Of a stretch of DNA of 64,000 nucleotides, positions 23,613-31,456 are shown one piece after another. The stretch lies in NCBI RefSeq assembly GCF_030285625.1, contig NZ_CP127294.1, positions 1,870,001 through 1,934,000 on the forward strand, in the 5' to 3' direction. The stretch is from Amycolatopsis sp. 2-15 (lineage in GTDB: Bacteria; Actinomycetota; Actinomycetes; Mycobacteriales; Pseudonocardiaceae). Within the stretch, counting starts at the first letter, position 1; each line of letters starts with the position of its first letter. The notes beneath the pieces are model-generated. The model searched no databases. It worked only from the letters and a program-made list of their open reading frames with translations, and was not told where the DNA came from. The position numbers and the translations under genes were made by a program.

Positions 23613-23894
23613 ATGGCCTGGTACCTGGTCGAAATCCGTTATGTGCAGGAGAAGCTGGCCGACGTCCGGCCCCGTCACCGTGAGTGGTTGAGCCAGCACG
23701 CCGCCGAGGGCCGCGTGGCCGTCGGCGGACCGCTCGGCGACGGCTCCGGTGGTCTGGTCCTGTGGCAGGCCGAGGACGAGGCGGCGCTCGAAGAGCTGCT
23801 CGGCAAGGACCCGTACCAGCTCGAAGGCGTGGTCGCCGAGCGCTCGATCCGGGAGTACAAGCCGGTGCTCGGCGCTTGGGTGCCGCAGGCGTAA
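23613..23894 (+). CDS. YciI-family protein
   Basis: 93 residues, ATG 23613 behind GGGAGA. The ferredoxin-like YciI/muconolactone-isomerase-like fold is suggested by WYLVEIRYVQEKLADVRPRH, REWLSQHAAEGRVAVGGPLG and DPYQLEGVVAERSIREYKPV. Family members have a conserved His-Asp/Arg dyad and unclear function, often acting as small enzymes or partners of sigma factor systems. Divergent from the sigma factor gene with 170 bases between. The following 105 bases (23895-23999) before the convergent reductase stop show only a repeated GTTAC/GGTAAC motif. Confidence 0.85.
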   Translation: MAWYLVEIRYVQEKLADVRPRHREWLSQHAAEGRVAVGGPLGDGSGGLVLWQAEDEAALEELLGKDPYQLEGVVAERSIREYKPVLGAWVPQA

Positions 23895-23999
23895 CTGAGC
23901 CGATCGTTACCAATCCGACCAAAGTCACGGCCGAATGGCTTCGTAGCAACGGTTACGTGCCGCGTGGGGGTCGGCCTACTTTGGCCGGACTGGTAACAC

Positions 24000-25004
24000 C
24001 TACAGCTCCAGGACGGCGGGTCCGCGGTCCACGCAGATCCGCACCGACCCGCCGTCCGGGGTCGCCACGGCGCACGTGCCGCAGAAGCCCTGGCGGCAGG
24101 AGAACGCCACGTCAGGCAGCACTTCGCGCACCACGTCGAGCGTCGAACGGTCGGCCGGCACGGCGAGTGTGTGGCCGCTGCGGCGCAGGACCACGGTGTA
24201 CGGCCGGCCGCCGACGATCGGCGGCGTCGAGAAGCGTTCGAAGTACACGGCCCTGGCGCCGGTGAGCTCCAGGTCCACGCGGACGCCGGTGATCATCGGC
24301 GTCGGCCCGCAGCAGTAGACCGACGCGCCGTCGGGGACGCCTTCCAGCAGCTCCGCGCCCGAGGCGGGGATGCCGTACTCGGTATCCGGGCGCAACCACA
24401 CACGGTCGTCGGGCAAATCCGAAAGTTCTTCCACAAACGGCATCGACTCGCGGCTGCGTCCGGTGTAGACGAGCCGCCAGCCGGCTCCGCGGGTGTCGGC
24501 TGCGCGGACCATCGGCAGGATCGGCGTGATGCCGATGCCGCCGGCGATGAAGACGTAGGACTCGGCGGCGACGAAGGGGAACGCGTTGCGCGGGCCGCGC
24601 ACGTTGACCTTTGTGCCGGGTTTGAGCGTGTGCACCTCACCCGAAGCTTCGCCGATCCGCCGGACGGCCACGCGATAGTGCGAGAGGTCGCCGGGGTCGC
24701 CGCAGAGCGAGTACTGCCGGACCAGCCCCGACGGCAGGGTGAGGTCGAGGTGCGCGCCCGGCCGCCAGCTCGGCAACGGCTCGCCTTCAGGCCGCGCGAG
24801 GCGCAGGGAGACCACCTCGTCGGCCTCGGGCCGGACGACGGTCACCACCAGGGGCGACGTCCGGTCCACCGCCTGCGCCGGCGGGCGGCGCCGGCCGGAG
24901 TACCGGGCGAGCCGCCGGTAGGCCGCGCCGACACCGACCAAAGTGGACATCAGCCGGTCGCGGCGGCCCGAGCCGTCGAGCCGCGGCGGGAAGTCGGGGA
25001 TCAC
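24000..25004 (-). CDS. PDR/VanB-type ferredoxin-NAD(P)H reductase with 2Fe-2S domain
   Basis: 334 residues if started at GTG 25004, which overlaps the previous stop as GTGA; ATG 24950 is the alternative. Order: a short N-terminal extension, an FMN/FAD barrel (GAHLDLTLPSGLVRQYSLCG, RxYS motif), an NAD(P) domain (FIAGGIGITPILPMVRAA, VYCCGPTPMI), and a C-terminal plant-type ferredoxin with CRQGFCGTC plus a later Cys. It would pass electrons from NAD(P)H to an oxygenase. Its partner is probably the putative diiron protein encoded directly upstream, with which it is translationally coupled. Confidence 0.9.
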   Translation of the reverse strand: MIPDFPPRLDGSGRRDRLMSTLVGVGAAYRRLARYSGRRRPPAQAVDRTSPLVVTVVRPEADEVVSLRLARPEGEPLPSWRPGAHLDLTLPSGLVRQYSLCGDPGDLSHYRVAVRRIGEASGEVHTLKPGTKVNVRGPRNAFPFVAAESYVFIAGGIGITPILPMVRAADTRGAGWRLVYTGRSRESMPFVEELSDLPDDRVWLRPDTEYGIPASGAELLEGVPDGASVYCCGPTPMITGVRVDLELTGARAVYFERFSTPPIVGGRPYTVVLRRSGHTLAVPADRSTLDVVREVLPDVAFSCRQGFCGTCAVATPDGGSVRICVDRGPAVLEL

Positions 25005-25864
25005 TTCGGTGCGTCGGCCGCCCGGGCCGCGGGTGAGCTCGCCAGGTAGGCCACGGCCTGGTCGGTGTTGCCGGTCTCCGTCGGGTGGTGCGAGCGCCGG
25101 AAGTACGGCCGGATCTCCCGCAGCAGCTCGCGCGGCGCCGGCACCACGCCCTTCTTCGCGGCCTTCAGGTACGCGCGCCAAGACGCGCGACCCGGCCGCG
25201 TCGGGTCGTTGCGCATCAGGAACTTGGTGCCCCGCACGAAAACCCACGCCAGCACCGGCGTCACCACGGCCATGCTGCGCACGCGGCGCGAGTAGCGGCC
25301 GTCGAGGTGGCAGAACAGGTCGTAGGCCACGGACCGGTGCTCGACCTCCTCGGCCCCGTGCCAGCGCAGCAGGTCGAGCATCGTCGGGTCCGAGCCGGCG
25401 GCGTCGAGCGCTTTGGCGTCGAGCACCCACTGGCCGAGGAACGCGGTGTAGTGCTCGATCGCGGCGATCAGCGCGAGCCGTTCGACGAGCCACTCCTCGC
25501 CCGCGCCCGGACGATCACCCAGCAGCCGGCGGAACAGCCACTCCATCTGTGCGACATACGGCCGCACGCGCAGGCCCGCGGCTTCGAGGTGCTCCGCGGC
25601 GCCGTCGTGGGCCTCGGCGTGCATGGCCTCTTGCCCGATGAAGCCGAGAACGTCCTCTTTGAGGCGCTCGTCGCGGATCAGCGGCACGGCCTGCTTGAAC
25701 ACCTCGACGAACCAGCGTTCGCCTTCGGGCAGGGCGATGTGCAGCACGTTGATGCTGTGCGTGGCCTGCGGTTCGCCGGGGATCCAGTGCACCGGCAGCG
25801 CGGCCCAGTCGAACTTGACGTCACGCGCGTGCAGCACGATCTGTTCGTGGTCGGCCGAGTTCAC
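25001..25864 (-). CDS. 'Metal-dependent hydrolase' family (PF10118-like), putative diiron oxygenase
   Basis: 287 residues. Homologues are named metal-dependent hydrolases (PF10118). The residues seen, however, follow a ferritin-like diiron pattern: Glu54 (WFVEVF), Glu79-x-x-His82 (GQEAMHAEAH), Glu137 (AIEHYTAF) and Glu173-x-x-His176 (AEEVEHRSVAYD), each in a predicted long helix. The gene is coupled by 4-base overlaps to a BVMO upstream and to a ferredoxin reductase downstream, the natural electron donor for a diiron oxygenase. I therefore infer an O2-activating diiron enzyme rather than a hydrolase; the substrate is unknown, possibly a ketone, lipid or steroid-like compound. Confidence 0.8.
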   Translation of the reverse strand: MNSADHEQIVLHARDVKFDWAALPVHWIPGEPQATHSINVLHIALPEGERWFVEVFKQAVPLIRDERLKEDVLGFIGQEAMHAEAHDGAAEHLEAAGLRVRPYVAQMEWLFRRLLGDRPGAGEEWLVERLALIAAIEHYTAFLGQWVLDAKALDAAGSDPTMLDLLRWHGAEEVEHRSVAYDLFCHLDGRYSRRVRSMAVVTPVLAWVFVRGTKFLMRNDPTRPGRASWRAYLKAAKKGVVPAPRELLREIRPYFRRSHHPTETGNTDQAVAYLASSPAARAADAPK

Positions 25865-27333
25865 GACGGCCTCCCGGACAGCTCGTAGTCACTCGGCTCC
25901 ACGCGGCGGGTCGCGAGCCAGTATTTCCACGTGAAGCCGGGCCAGATCGTGCGGTTCACGCCGTTGGTGTCGAGGTACCAGCTCGTGCAGCCGCCCTGCG
26001 TCCACACGCCTTTCACCAGTTTGTCCTGGATCTCGGCCTGGAACTGGTCCTGCACGGACGGGCGCACGTCGAGCGCGGCGGCGCCGTGGGAGTCGGCGAG
26101 CTTGATCGCCTCGACGACGTAGCGCGACTGCGACTCGATCATGAACACCACGGAGTTGTGGCCCAGCGCGGTGTTCGGGCCCAGCAGGAAGAACAGGTTC
26201 GGGAACCCGGCGACGGTGATGCCCTTGTGTGTGCGGATCCCGTCCGTGGCCCAGGTTTTCGCGAGGCTGCGGCCTTCGACGCCGGTGATGTCGAGGTACT
26301 CCAACGCATCCGTGACGTGGAAGCCGGTGCCGTAGATGATCGCGTCGACCTCGTGCTCCACGCCGGCTCCGTCCACGACACTGTTGTTGCGCACCTCGCG
26401 GACGCCGTCGGTGACCACGTCGACGCCTCCGCGGTTGAGTGCCGGGTAGTAGTCGTTGGAGATGAGCACGCGCTTGCAGCCCATGGTGTAGTCCGGCGTC
26501 ACCTTGCGGCGCAGCTTCGGGTCGCGGATGCCCTTCGCGATGTGGCGGCGCGCGAGGGACTCGGCCGCGTGCATGAGCTTCGGGTGCCCGTTGAAACCGA
26601 TGGCCCGTGCTTCGAGCAGCCAGTACAGCGCGCTGCGGTACAGGCGTTGCGTGCCCGGCACGTAGCGGAAGAGCTGCTTCGCCCAGCCGGGCATCGCGTG
26701 GTCCGGCTTCGGCATGATCCACGGCGGCGTGCGCTGGAACAGCGTCAGCTCGGCCACGTCCGGCGCGATCTGCGGCACGAACTGGATCGCGCTCGCCCCC
26801 GTGCCGACCACGGCGACCTTTTTGCCGCGCAGGTCGAACTCGTGGTTCCACTGCGCCGAGTGCCACGTCTGGCCCGTGAACTTCTCGATCCCCGGCAGCT
26901 TCGGGATCGACGGGATGTGCAGCCCGCCGACGCCGGAAACCAGGAACTGCGCGGAGAACTCGTCGCCGCTCTTGGTCTCGACGCTCCAGCGGCGCTCACC
27001 CGCGTCCCAGTGGGCCCCGGTGATCTCGACGCCGAACCGGATCCGCTCGCGCAGCCGGTACTTGTCCGCGACGCCCTTGAGGTAACCGAAGATCTCCGGT
27101 TGCGGCGAGAACGACCGGGACCAGTCGGGGTTCTGCTCGTAGGAGAACGAGTACATGTGCGACTGGACGTCGCAGGCGCACCCGGGGTACGAGTTGTCCC
27201 GCCAGGTGCCGCCCACTTCGTCGGCCTTCTCCAGGATCACGTAGTCCCGGATGCCGGCCTTTTCGAGCTGGATCGCCTGCCCGAGCCCGGAAAACCCGGT
27301 GCCCACGATCACGACCTTGAACCGCTCGGTCAT
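25861..27333 (-). CDS. Flavin-containing Baeyer-Villiger-type monooxygenase
   Basis: 490 residues from ATG 27333 (MTERFKVVIV); an open frame continues 11 codons upstream. Two Rossmann motifs, GTGFSG (11-16) for FAD and GTGASA (177-182) for NADP, flank the Baeyer-Villiger fingerprint FTGQTWHSAQW (152-162, FxGxxxHxxxW). Further family features are DVGGTW-like EVGGTWRDNSYPGCACD and YGTGFHVTDALE. Such enzymes insert oxygen beside a ketone to give an ester or lactone, or oxidise sulfur or nitrogen. First gene of a three-gene operon with the putative diiron protein and reductase; a perfect 17-bp palindrome lies 48 bases upstream. Confidence 0.93.
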   Translation of the reverse strand: MTERFKVVIVGTGFSGLGQAIQLEKAGIRDYVILEKADEVGGTWRDNSYPGCACDVQSHMYSFSYEQNPDWSRSFSPQPEIFGYLKGVADKYRLRERIRFGVEITGAHWDAGERRWSVETKSGDEFSAQFLVSGVGGLHIPSIPKLPGIEKFTGQTWHSAQWNHEFDLRGKKVAVVGTGASAIQFVPQIAPDVAELTLFQRTPPWIMPKPDHAMPGWAKQLFRYVPGTQRLYRSALYWLLEARAIGFNGHPKLMHAAESLARRHIAKGIRDPKLRRKVTPDYTMGCKRVLISNDYYPALNRGGVDVVTDGVREVRNNSVVDGAGVEHEVDAIIYGTGFHVTDALEYLDITGVEGRSLAKTWATDGIRTHKGITVAGFPNLFFLLGPNTALGHNSVVFMIESQSRYVVEAIKLADSHGAAALDVRPSVQDQFQAEIQDKLVKGVWTQGGCTSWYLDTNGVNRTIWPGFTWKYWLATRRVEPSDYELSGRPS

Positions 27334-27380
27334 CTGTCGGCCTCCGCTGCGCTGGGGGTCTGCCACAGATGACGTTACCT

Positions 27381-27397
27381 CAAGTAACAGTTACTTG
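27381..27397. promoter_or_regulatory. Palindromic operator of the BVMO operon
   Basis: CAAGTAACAGTTACTTG has perfect 8-bp arms around a single base. It lies 48 bases upstream of the BVMO start, in a position to cover the promoter. The form suits a TetR-type repressor, as commonly controls actinobacterial BVMO genes, but no tetR gene is adjacent in the window. Confidence 0.65.
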
Positions 27398-27414
27398 AAA
27401 GTACCTGCTACCCG

Positions 27415-27888
27415 TTAGTACGTTCCACCGAGCTTTGTGTGGTCCCACGAGACGATCTTCGTCGGGTGGAAGATCAGGCCGATGCGCTTCGGGGCCTGGC
27501 GGCCGATGAACTCGCTGAGCTCTGCGGGCACCGCGTCGCCCGGTTTGGCGCCCGCGTAGCGCTGCATGAGCGTGATGCCCATGCGGGTGACCTCATCGGT
27601 GTCCTCGACGATCTGCACGTCGGACTCGAGTGAGATGCCGCGCAGCTTCTCGTAGGAGTCACCGCTCTCGATGAGTACGGTGGCCTCCGGCAGGCGGCGC
27701 AGGTTCTTCGCCTTCTGCGAGCTGCCGTACGTCCACGTCGCGACGCCGTCCTCGTGCGGGAAGTACCACAGCGGCGCCAGGTGAGGCCGGTTGTTCGGCC
27801 CGACCGTGGCCACGTTGATGACCTTCTGCTCGTCGAGGTAGACCCTGATCTCCTCGGGCGTCATGCGGATCTGGTCGCGACGGGACAT
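27415..27888 (-). CDS. PPOX-class F420-dependent oxidoreductase
   Basis: 157 residues, ATG 27888 behind AGGAG. The split beta-barrel flavin/F420-binding fold is recognised from LDEQKVINVATVGPNNRPHL, PLWYFPHEDGVATWTYGSSQ and KAKNLRRLPEATVLIESGD. It follows the SDR stop by 8 bases, so the two are one transcript. Members reduce diverse substrates with F420H2 or FMN, or bind haem degradation products. The gene directly precedes the BVMO promoter region but is a separate transcript from it. Confidence 0.88.
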   Translation of the reverse strand: MSRRDQIRMTPEEIRVYLDEQKVINVATVGPNNRPHLAPLWYFPHEDGVATWTYGSSQKAKNLRRLPEATVLIESGDSYEKLRGISLESDVQIVEDTDEVTRMGITLMQRYAGAKPGDAVPAELSEFIGRQAPKRIGLIFHPTKIVSWDHTKLGGTY

Positions 27889-27896
27889 GCGCGCTC

Positions 27897-28799
27897 CTAT
27901 TCGGCTTTGGTCGCAGCCCGACCGCCGTGGCCGGTCACCGCCGACTCGTACGCGCCGCGCTGCTCGATGTCGTCCAGCGCTGCCTTGTCCGCCGCCGGCA
28001 CGCGGGCCCGCGCGCCGAGCTCGATGATCGGCGGCAGGAACGCGCGCAGCAGCTTGAGGCCGCCGACCCAGCGTGGCACGTGGATCGTCCGCGCGCGCTT
28101 GAGGATGCCCGCTTCGAGGTCGTCGAGCGCCACGTCGAGCGGGTACGTCTTCCCGATCAGCCCCGGCATCGACGCCCGCAGCTTCCCGAACACCGGGTGC
28201 GCGTCGGCGCTTTCGACCAGGTCCGTGCGGATCCAGGTGGGGTGCGCGACGCCGACCTTCACGCCTAGGTGCGCCACCTCGGCGCGCAGGCTGTTGGAGA
28301 ACGCCTCGACGCCCGCCTTCGCCGCCGCGTAGTTCGCCATGCCGGGCGCGTGTGTGATCGCGGCCAGCGACGAGATCGCCAGCAGGTAACCGCGCCGCTC
28401 GATCACGTGCGGCAACGTCACGCGGAAGGTGCGCCACACGCCGAGCAGGTCGACCTCGATGACCTTCTCGAACGCCTTGCGGTCCACGCTCCGCACGAAG
28501 CCGGCCGTGGCGATGCCGGCGTTGGCGACGACGATGTCGATCCCGCCGAAGTGCGCCACGACACCCTGGGTGGCCGCTTCGAGGTCGTCCCAGCTGGTCA
28601 CGTCGGCTTCCCACGCCTTGGCGTTCGGCCCGATCTTCTCGGCGACCTTCGCCTGCTCGTCCGCCTCCAGGCCGACCAGCGCGACCTTGGCCCCGCGCGC
28701 GGCCAGCCGCTCCGCCAGCCCGGCCCCGATGCCCCGCGCGGCCCCGGTGATCAGCACGACCTTGCCGTCCACGTTCTTGACCACTGGGTTCTTGACCAC
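27897..28799 (-). CDS. Short-chain dehydrogenase/reductase
   Basis: 300 residues from GTG 28799, 6 bases after a perfect AAGGAGG. Rossmann motif ITGAARGIGAGLAERLAARG, active-site AISSLAAITHAPGMANYAAA with Ser, Tyr and Lys (YAAAK), and VANAG are present. The long C-terminal part (RTIHVPRWVGGLKLLRAFLP) is typical for SDRs of the lipid/steroid type found beside BVMOs in mycobacteria and nocardias. A 15-bp tandem duplication places two possible GTG starts in a row, so the N-terminus could be VVKNPVVKN or just VVKN. Confidence 0.9.
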   Translation of the reverse strand: MVKNPVVKNVDGKVVLITGAARGIGAGLAERLAARGAKVALVGLEADEQAKVAEKIGPNAKAWEADVTSWDDLEAATQGVVAHFGGIDIVVANAGIATAGFVRSVDRKAFEKVIEVDLLGVWRTFRVTLPHVIERRGYLLAISSLAAITHAPGMANYAAAKAGVEAFSNSLRAEVAHLGVKVGVAHPTWIRTDLVESADAHPVFGKLRASMPGLIGKTYPLDVALDDLEAGILKRARTIHVPRWVGGLKLLRAFLPPIIELGARARVPAADKAALDDIEQRGAYESAVTGHGGRAATKAE

Positions 28800-28802
28800 T
28801 GG
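28773..28802. repeat. 15-bp tandem duplication over the SDR start codon
   Basis: GTTCTTGACCACTGG occurs twice in direct succession (28773-28787 and 28788-28802). On the coding strand each unit carries a GTG, so the start codon and five codons are duplicated in frame. Only the outer GTG (28799) has ideal spacing to the AAGGAGG site at 28806-28812. Confidence 0.85.
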
Positions 28803-28843
28803 TGCCCTCCTTGGCGTGCGTTTCCGCTTGTGGAGGGGACGGT

Positions 28844-28887
28844 ACCGCAACCTACCCGGGGTAAGCTACTTGTCGGTAGGTTGCGGT
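28844..28887. promoter_or_regulatory. Long inverted repeat in divergent promoter region
   Basis: Perfect 13-bp arms, ACCGCAACCTACC (28844-28856) and GGTAGGTTGCGGT (28875-28887), with an 18-base spacer. It sits between the divergent starts of the SDR (28799) and the DinB-like gene (28906), close to both. Likely a repressor site controlling both promoters; it could also form a cruciform. The protein that binds it is not identifiable. Confidence 0.65.
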
Positions 28888-28905
28888 GGATGGTTGGCTA
28901 CGGGC

Positions 28906-29550
28906 ATGGATGGTGCGTCTGTGGGCGATCTCGACCAGCCGTTTCTCGACGCAGCGGCCGTCTGTTCGACGCTGTTGCGGCTCGAAGTCGTACGCGAGCG
29001 CTGGGCCGAATCCAGCGCGTTGCCGGAGCTTTCGGTGGGTGCACTGGCCTGCCACCTCGCGCGCCAGGTGACGCGCGCGGCCGAGCTGCTCGCGGTCCCG
29101 TCGACCCTGCCGGTGCTCACCGCGGTCGACGAGCACTACGCGCGTGCCGCCTGGGTCACGTCGACATCGCTCGCCGACGCGGCCAACGACCGCACCACCG
29201 ACGACGCCGAGGCCGCTCGTGGCTTCGACTGGATGCTCGCGCGGTACGACGCCGACCTCGCCGTGGTGGCCCGGCTCTTGCGCGGTGCGGCGGCGGAGCG
29301 GGTGGACATTCCGTGGCAGGGCTGGTCGTTGCGCCGCAACGACTTCCTGCACACCCGACTGCTGGAGCTCGTCGTCCACTCCGCCGACCTCGCCGCGAGC
29401 GTGAACCGGCCGGCGCCGGACTTCCCCGACGCGGCGTTCACGCCGGTCCTCGCGCTGCTGTCCCGGCTCGCCGTCCGCCGGCACGGTCAGGGCGCGGTCG
29501 TCAGCACCCTGACCCGCCGCGAACGGGCTCAGAACATCAGCGCGTTCTAG
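28906..29550 (+). CDS. DinB/maleylpyruvate-isomerase-type N-terminal domain protein
   Basis: 214 residues from ATG 28906. The all-helical DinB-like fold of the TIGR03083/MDMPI_N group is suggested by ELSVGALACHLARQVTRAAE, WMLARYDADLAVVARLL and DFLHTRLLELVVHSADLAAS, where the three spaced histidines (ACHLAR, LHTRLL, VVHSAD) match the metal-binding triad of the family. In actinomycetes such proteins use mycothiol or are of unknown role in detoxification. It is divergent from the SDR operon across a long inverted repeat and its stop overlaps that of the convergent aldo-keto reductase by 4 bases. Confidence 0.75.
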   Translation: MDGASVGDLDQPFLDAAAVCSTLLRLEVVRERWAESSALPELSVGALACHLARQVTRAAELLAVPSTLPVLTAVDEHYARAAWVTSTSLADAANDRTTDDAEAARGFDWMLARYDADLAVVARLLRGAAAERVDIPWQGWSLRRNDFLHTRLLELVVHSADLAASVNRPAPDFPDAAFTPVLALLSRLAVRRHGQGAVVSTLTRRERAQNISAF

Positions 29551-30461
29551 TTCGACGCCTTGTTCAGCGCCTCGACCTCGGCACCCGTCAGCTCCAGCGC
29601 CACCGACGCCACGAGATCCGTCAGCTGCTCCGGCGTGCGCGCGCTCGCGATGGGCGCGGCGACCGTCGGCTGCACGCGCAGCCAGGCCAGCGCCACCGAG
29701 GCGACGGACGCGCCGTGCGCGGAGGCGATCGAGTCCAGGGCCGCCAGCACGCGCTCGCCGCGGTCGTCGAGGTACTTCACCGCGCGCGGAGCACGAGGGG
29801 AGTCGCCCAGCTCATCAGCCGAACGGTACTTCCCCGTCAAGAACCCCATCGCCAGAGCGAAATACGGCAACGTCGAAAGCCCCTCGCGCGAAACCGTCGG
29901 CGCGAGGTCGGTCTCGTAGCCCCGCTCCACCAGGTTGTAGTGCGGCTGCAGGGCCACGTAGCGCGCGAAGCCTTCTCGGTCCGAAATGGACAGTGCCTCG
30001 GTCAGCCGCTCCGCCGAGTAGTTCGAAGCCGCGATGTAGCGCACCTTGCCCGCGCGCACGAGGGCGTCGAACGCCGACAGCGTCTCCTCGAGTGGCGTGT
30101 CCTGGTCGTCCTTGTGTGCGTAGTACAGGTCGATGTGGTCGGTTTGCAGGCGCCGCAACGAATCCTCGGCGGCGGCCGTGATGTTGGCCGCCGACAGGCC
30201 CGGGCGCTGGTCCCACGCGCCGACCTTCGTGGCGACCACGATGTCGTCGCGGCGGCCGCGCTTGGTCAGCCAGTTGCCGATGATCGTCTCCGAACCGCCG
30301 CCACCGCCGTACACGTCCGCGATGTCGAGGAAGTTGCCGCCGGCTGAAGCGTAGGCGTCGAGGACCGCGTGGGACGTCGCTTCGTCCGCGGTGAAGTTGA
30401 AGACGTTGCAGCCGAGGTTGAGGCCGTACACGTCGAGGTCCGAGTTGCCGAGCTTGGTCAT
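29547..30461 (-). CDS. Aldo/keto reductase
   Basis: 304 residues, ATG 30461. Characteristic features: FLDIADVYGGGGGSETIIGN with catalytic Asp and Tyr, VVATKVGAWDQRP with the Lys, DLYYAHKDDQDTPLEET with the His, and the NADPH-binding PIASARTPEQLTDLVASV. The (beta/alpha)8 barrel reduces aldehydes or ketones with NADPH. It stands alone on the minus strand, convergent with the DinB-like gene and divergent from the LLM gene. Confidence 0.93.
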   Translation of the reverse strand: MTKLGNSDLDVYGLNLGCNVFNFTADEATSHAVLDAYASAGGNFLDIADVYGGGGGSETIIGNWLTKRGRRDDIVVATKVGAWDQRPGLSAANITAAAEDSLRRLQTDHIDLYYAHKDDQDTPLEETLSAFDALVRAGKVRYIAASNYSAERLTEALSISDREGFARYVALQPHYNLVERGYETDLAPTVSREGLSTLPYFALAMGFLTGKYRSADELGDSPRAPRAVKYLDDRGERVLAALDSIASAHGASVASVALAWLRVQPTVAAPIASARTPEQLTDLVASVALELTGAEVEALNKASN

Positions 30462-30521
30462 GCCACGAAACTACAACCGAGACCCGGAAGAATCCGCCGG
30501 GCGATGGGTGTTGGATGGGTT

Positions 30522-31343
30522 ATGGCTATCGAACTGGGCAGGATCGGCATTTGGCGCAGCGCCACGCAGACGAACGGCGAGTTCGCGGCGGAGGTGGAGA
30601 AGCTCGGCTACGGCGCGGTGTGGCTGGGCGGTTCGCCGGGCGGTGACCTGGCGATCGTCGACGAGCTGCTCGGCGCGACCGACCACCTCGCCGTCGCGAC
30701 CGGCATCGTCAACATCTGGGCCGACACCCCGGAGTCCATCGCGAAGGCGTTCCACCGCATCGAGGCGAAGCACCCGGGCCGGTTCCTTCTCGGCGTCGGC
30801 GCGGGTCACCCGGAGGCGACGCAGGAGTACAAGAAGCCCTACGCCGCCCTCGTTGAATATCTCGACGGCCTCGACAAGGCGGGCGTCCCCCAGGCGTCCC
30901 GGGCGCTGGCCGCGCTGGGCCCGAAGGTGCTGAAGCTGGCGGGCGACCGCACGGCCGGCGCGCACCCGTACCTGACCATCCCGGAGCACACGCGCTCCGC
31001 CCGCGAGATCCTCGGCGCGGGTCCGCTGCTCGCCCCCGAGCACAAGGTGGTGTTCGACACCGACCCGGAGCGCGCGCGGGCGCTCGGCCGCAAGACCGTG
31101 CAGTTCTACCTGCAGCTGTCCAACTACACGGCCAACCTGCGCAAGCTCGGCTTCACCGAGGAAGACCTCGCCGGCGAGGGCAGCGACCGCCTCGTCGACG
31201 CCCTGGTCCTGCACGGCGACGCCCCGGCCATCGCCGCGGGCGTGCGCGCGCACCTCGACGCGGGCGCCGACCACGTGAACATCCAGGTCCTGAACGAGGA
31301 CCCGTTCCCGGCATACCGGGCGCTCGCGGCCGAGTTGTTCTGA
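30522..31343 (+). CDS. LLM-class F420-dependent oxidoreductase
   Basis: 273 residues from ATG 30522 (MAIELGRIGIWRSA); ATG 30504 is possible. The luciferase-like TIM barrel is seen in LGYGAVWLGGSPGGDLAIVD, VATGIVNIWADTPESIAKAF and GRFLLGVGAGHPEATQEYKK. It belongs to the F420-dependent TIGR03620-type group common in mycolic-acid bacteria and Pseudonocardiaceae, which lack an FMN-binding insertion. The substrate is unknown. A strong hairpin follows 38 bases after the stop. Confidence 0.88.
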   Translation: MAIELGRIGIWRSATQTNGEFAAEVEKLGYGAVWLGGSPGGDLAIVDELLGATDHLAVATGIVNIWADTPESIAKAFHRIEAKHPGRFLLGVGAGHPEATQEYKKPYAALVEYLDGLDKAGVPQASRALAALGPKVLKLAGDRTAGAHPYLTIPEHTRSAREILGAGPLLAPEHKVVFDTDPERARALGRKTVQFYLQLSNYTANLRKLGFTEEDLAGEGSDRLVDALVLHGDAPAIAAGVRAHLDAGADHVNIQVLNEDPFPAYRALAAELF

Positions 31344-31380
31344 ATCGTTCCACGTGAGGATGTCCATAGGCGTCCCTAAT

Positions 31381-31413
31381 GAGGTGGACCGGCCCACGCG
31401 GCCGGTCCACCTC
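31381..31413 (+). terminator. Hairpin between LLM gene and fba
   Basis: Perfect 14-bp arms GAGGTGGACCGGCC and GGCCGGTCCACCTC with a 5-base loop. It should end the LLM transcript; it lies 43 bases before the fba ATG, so if transcription of fba began upstream it could also sit in the fba leader. Confidence 0.75.
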
Positions 31414-31456
31414 GTACGATGCGGCTGAGAAGCCAGTCAGTTCCGAGGAGGAAACG

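Noticed and set aside
30522..31343. Grouping this LLM protein with the catabolic cluster's three LLM proteins
   Set aside because: It belongs to the F420-type group, is 13 kb away and is a single-gene transcript with its own terminator.
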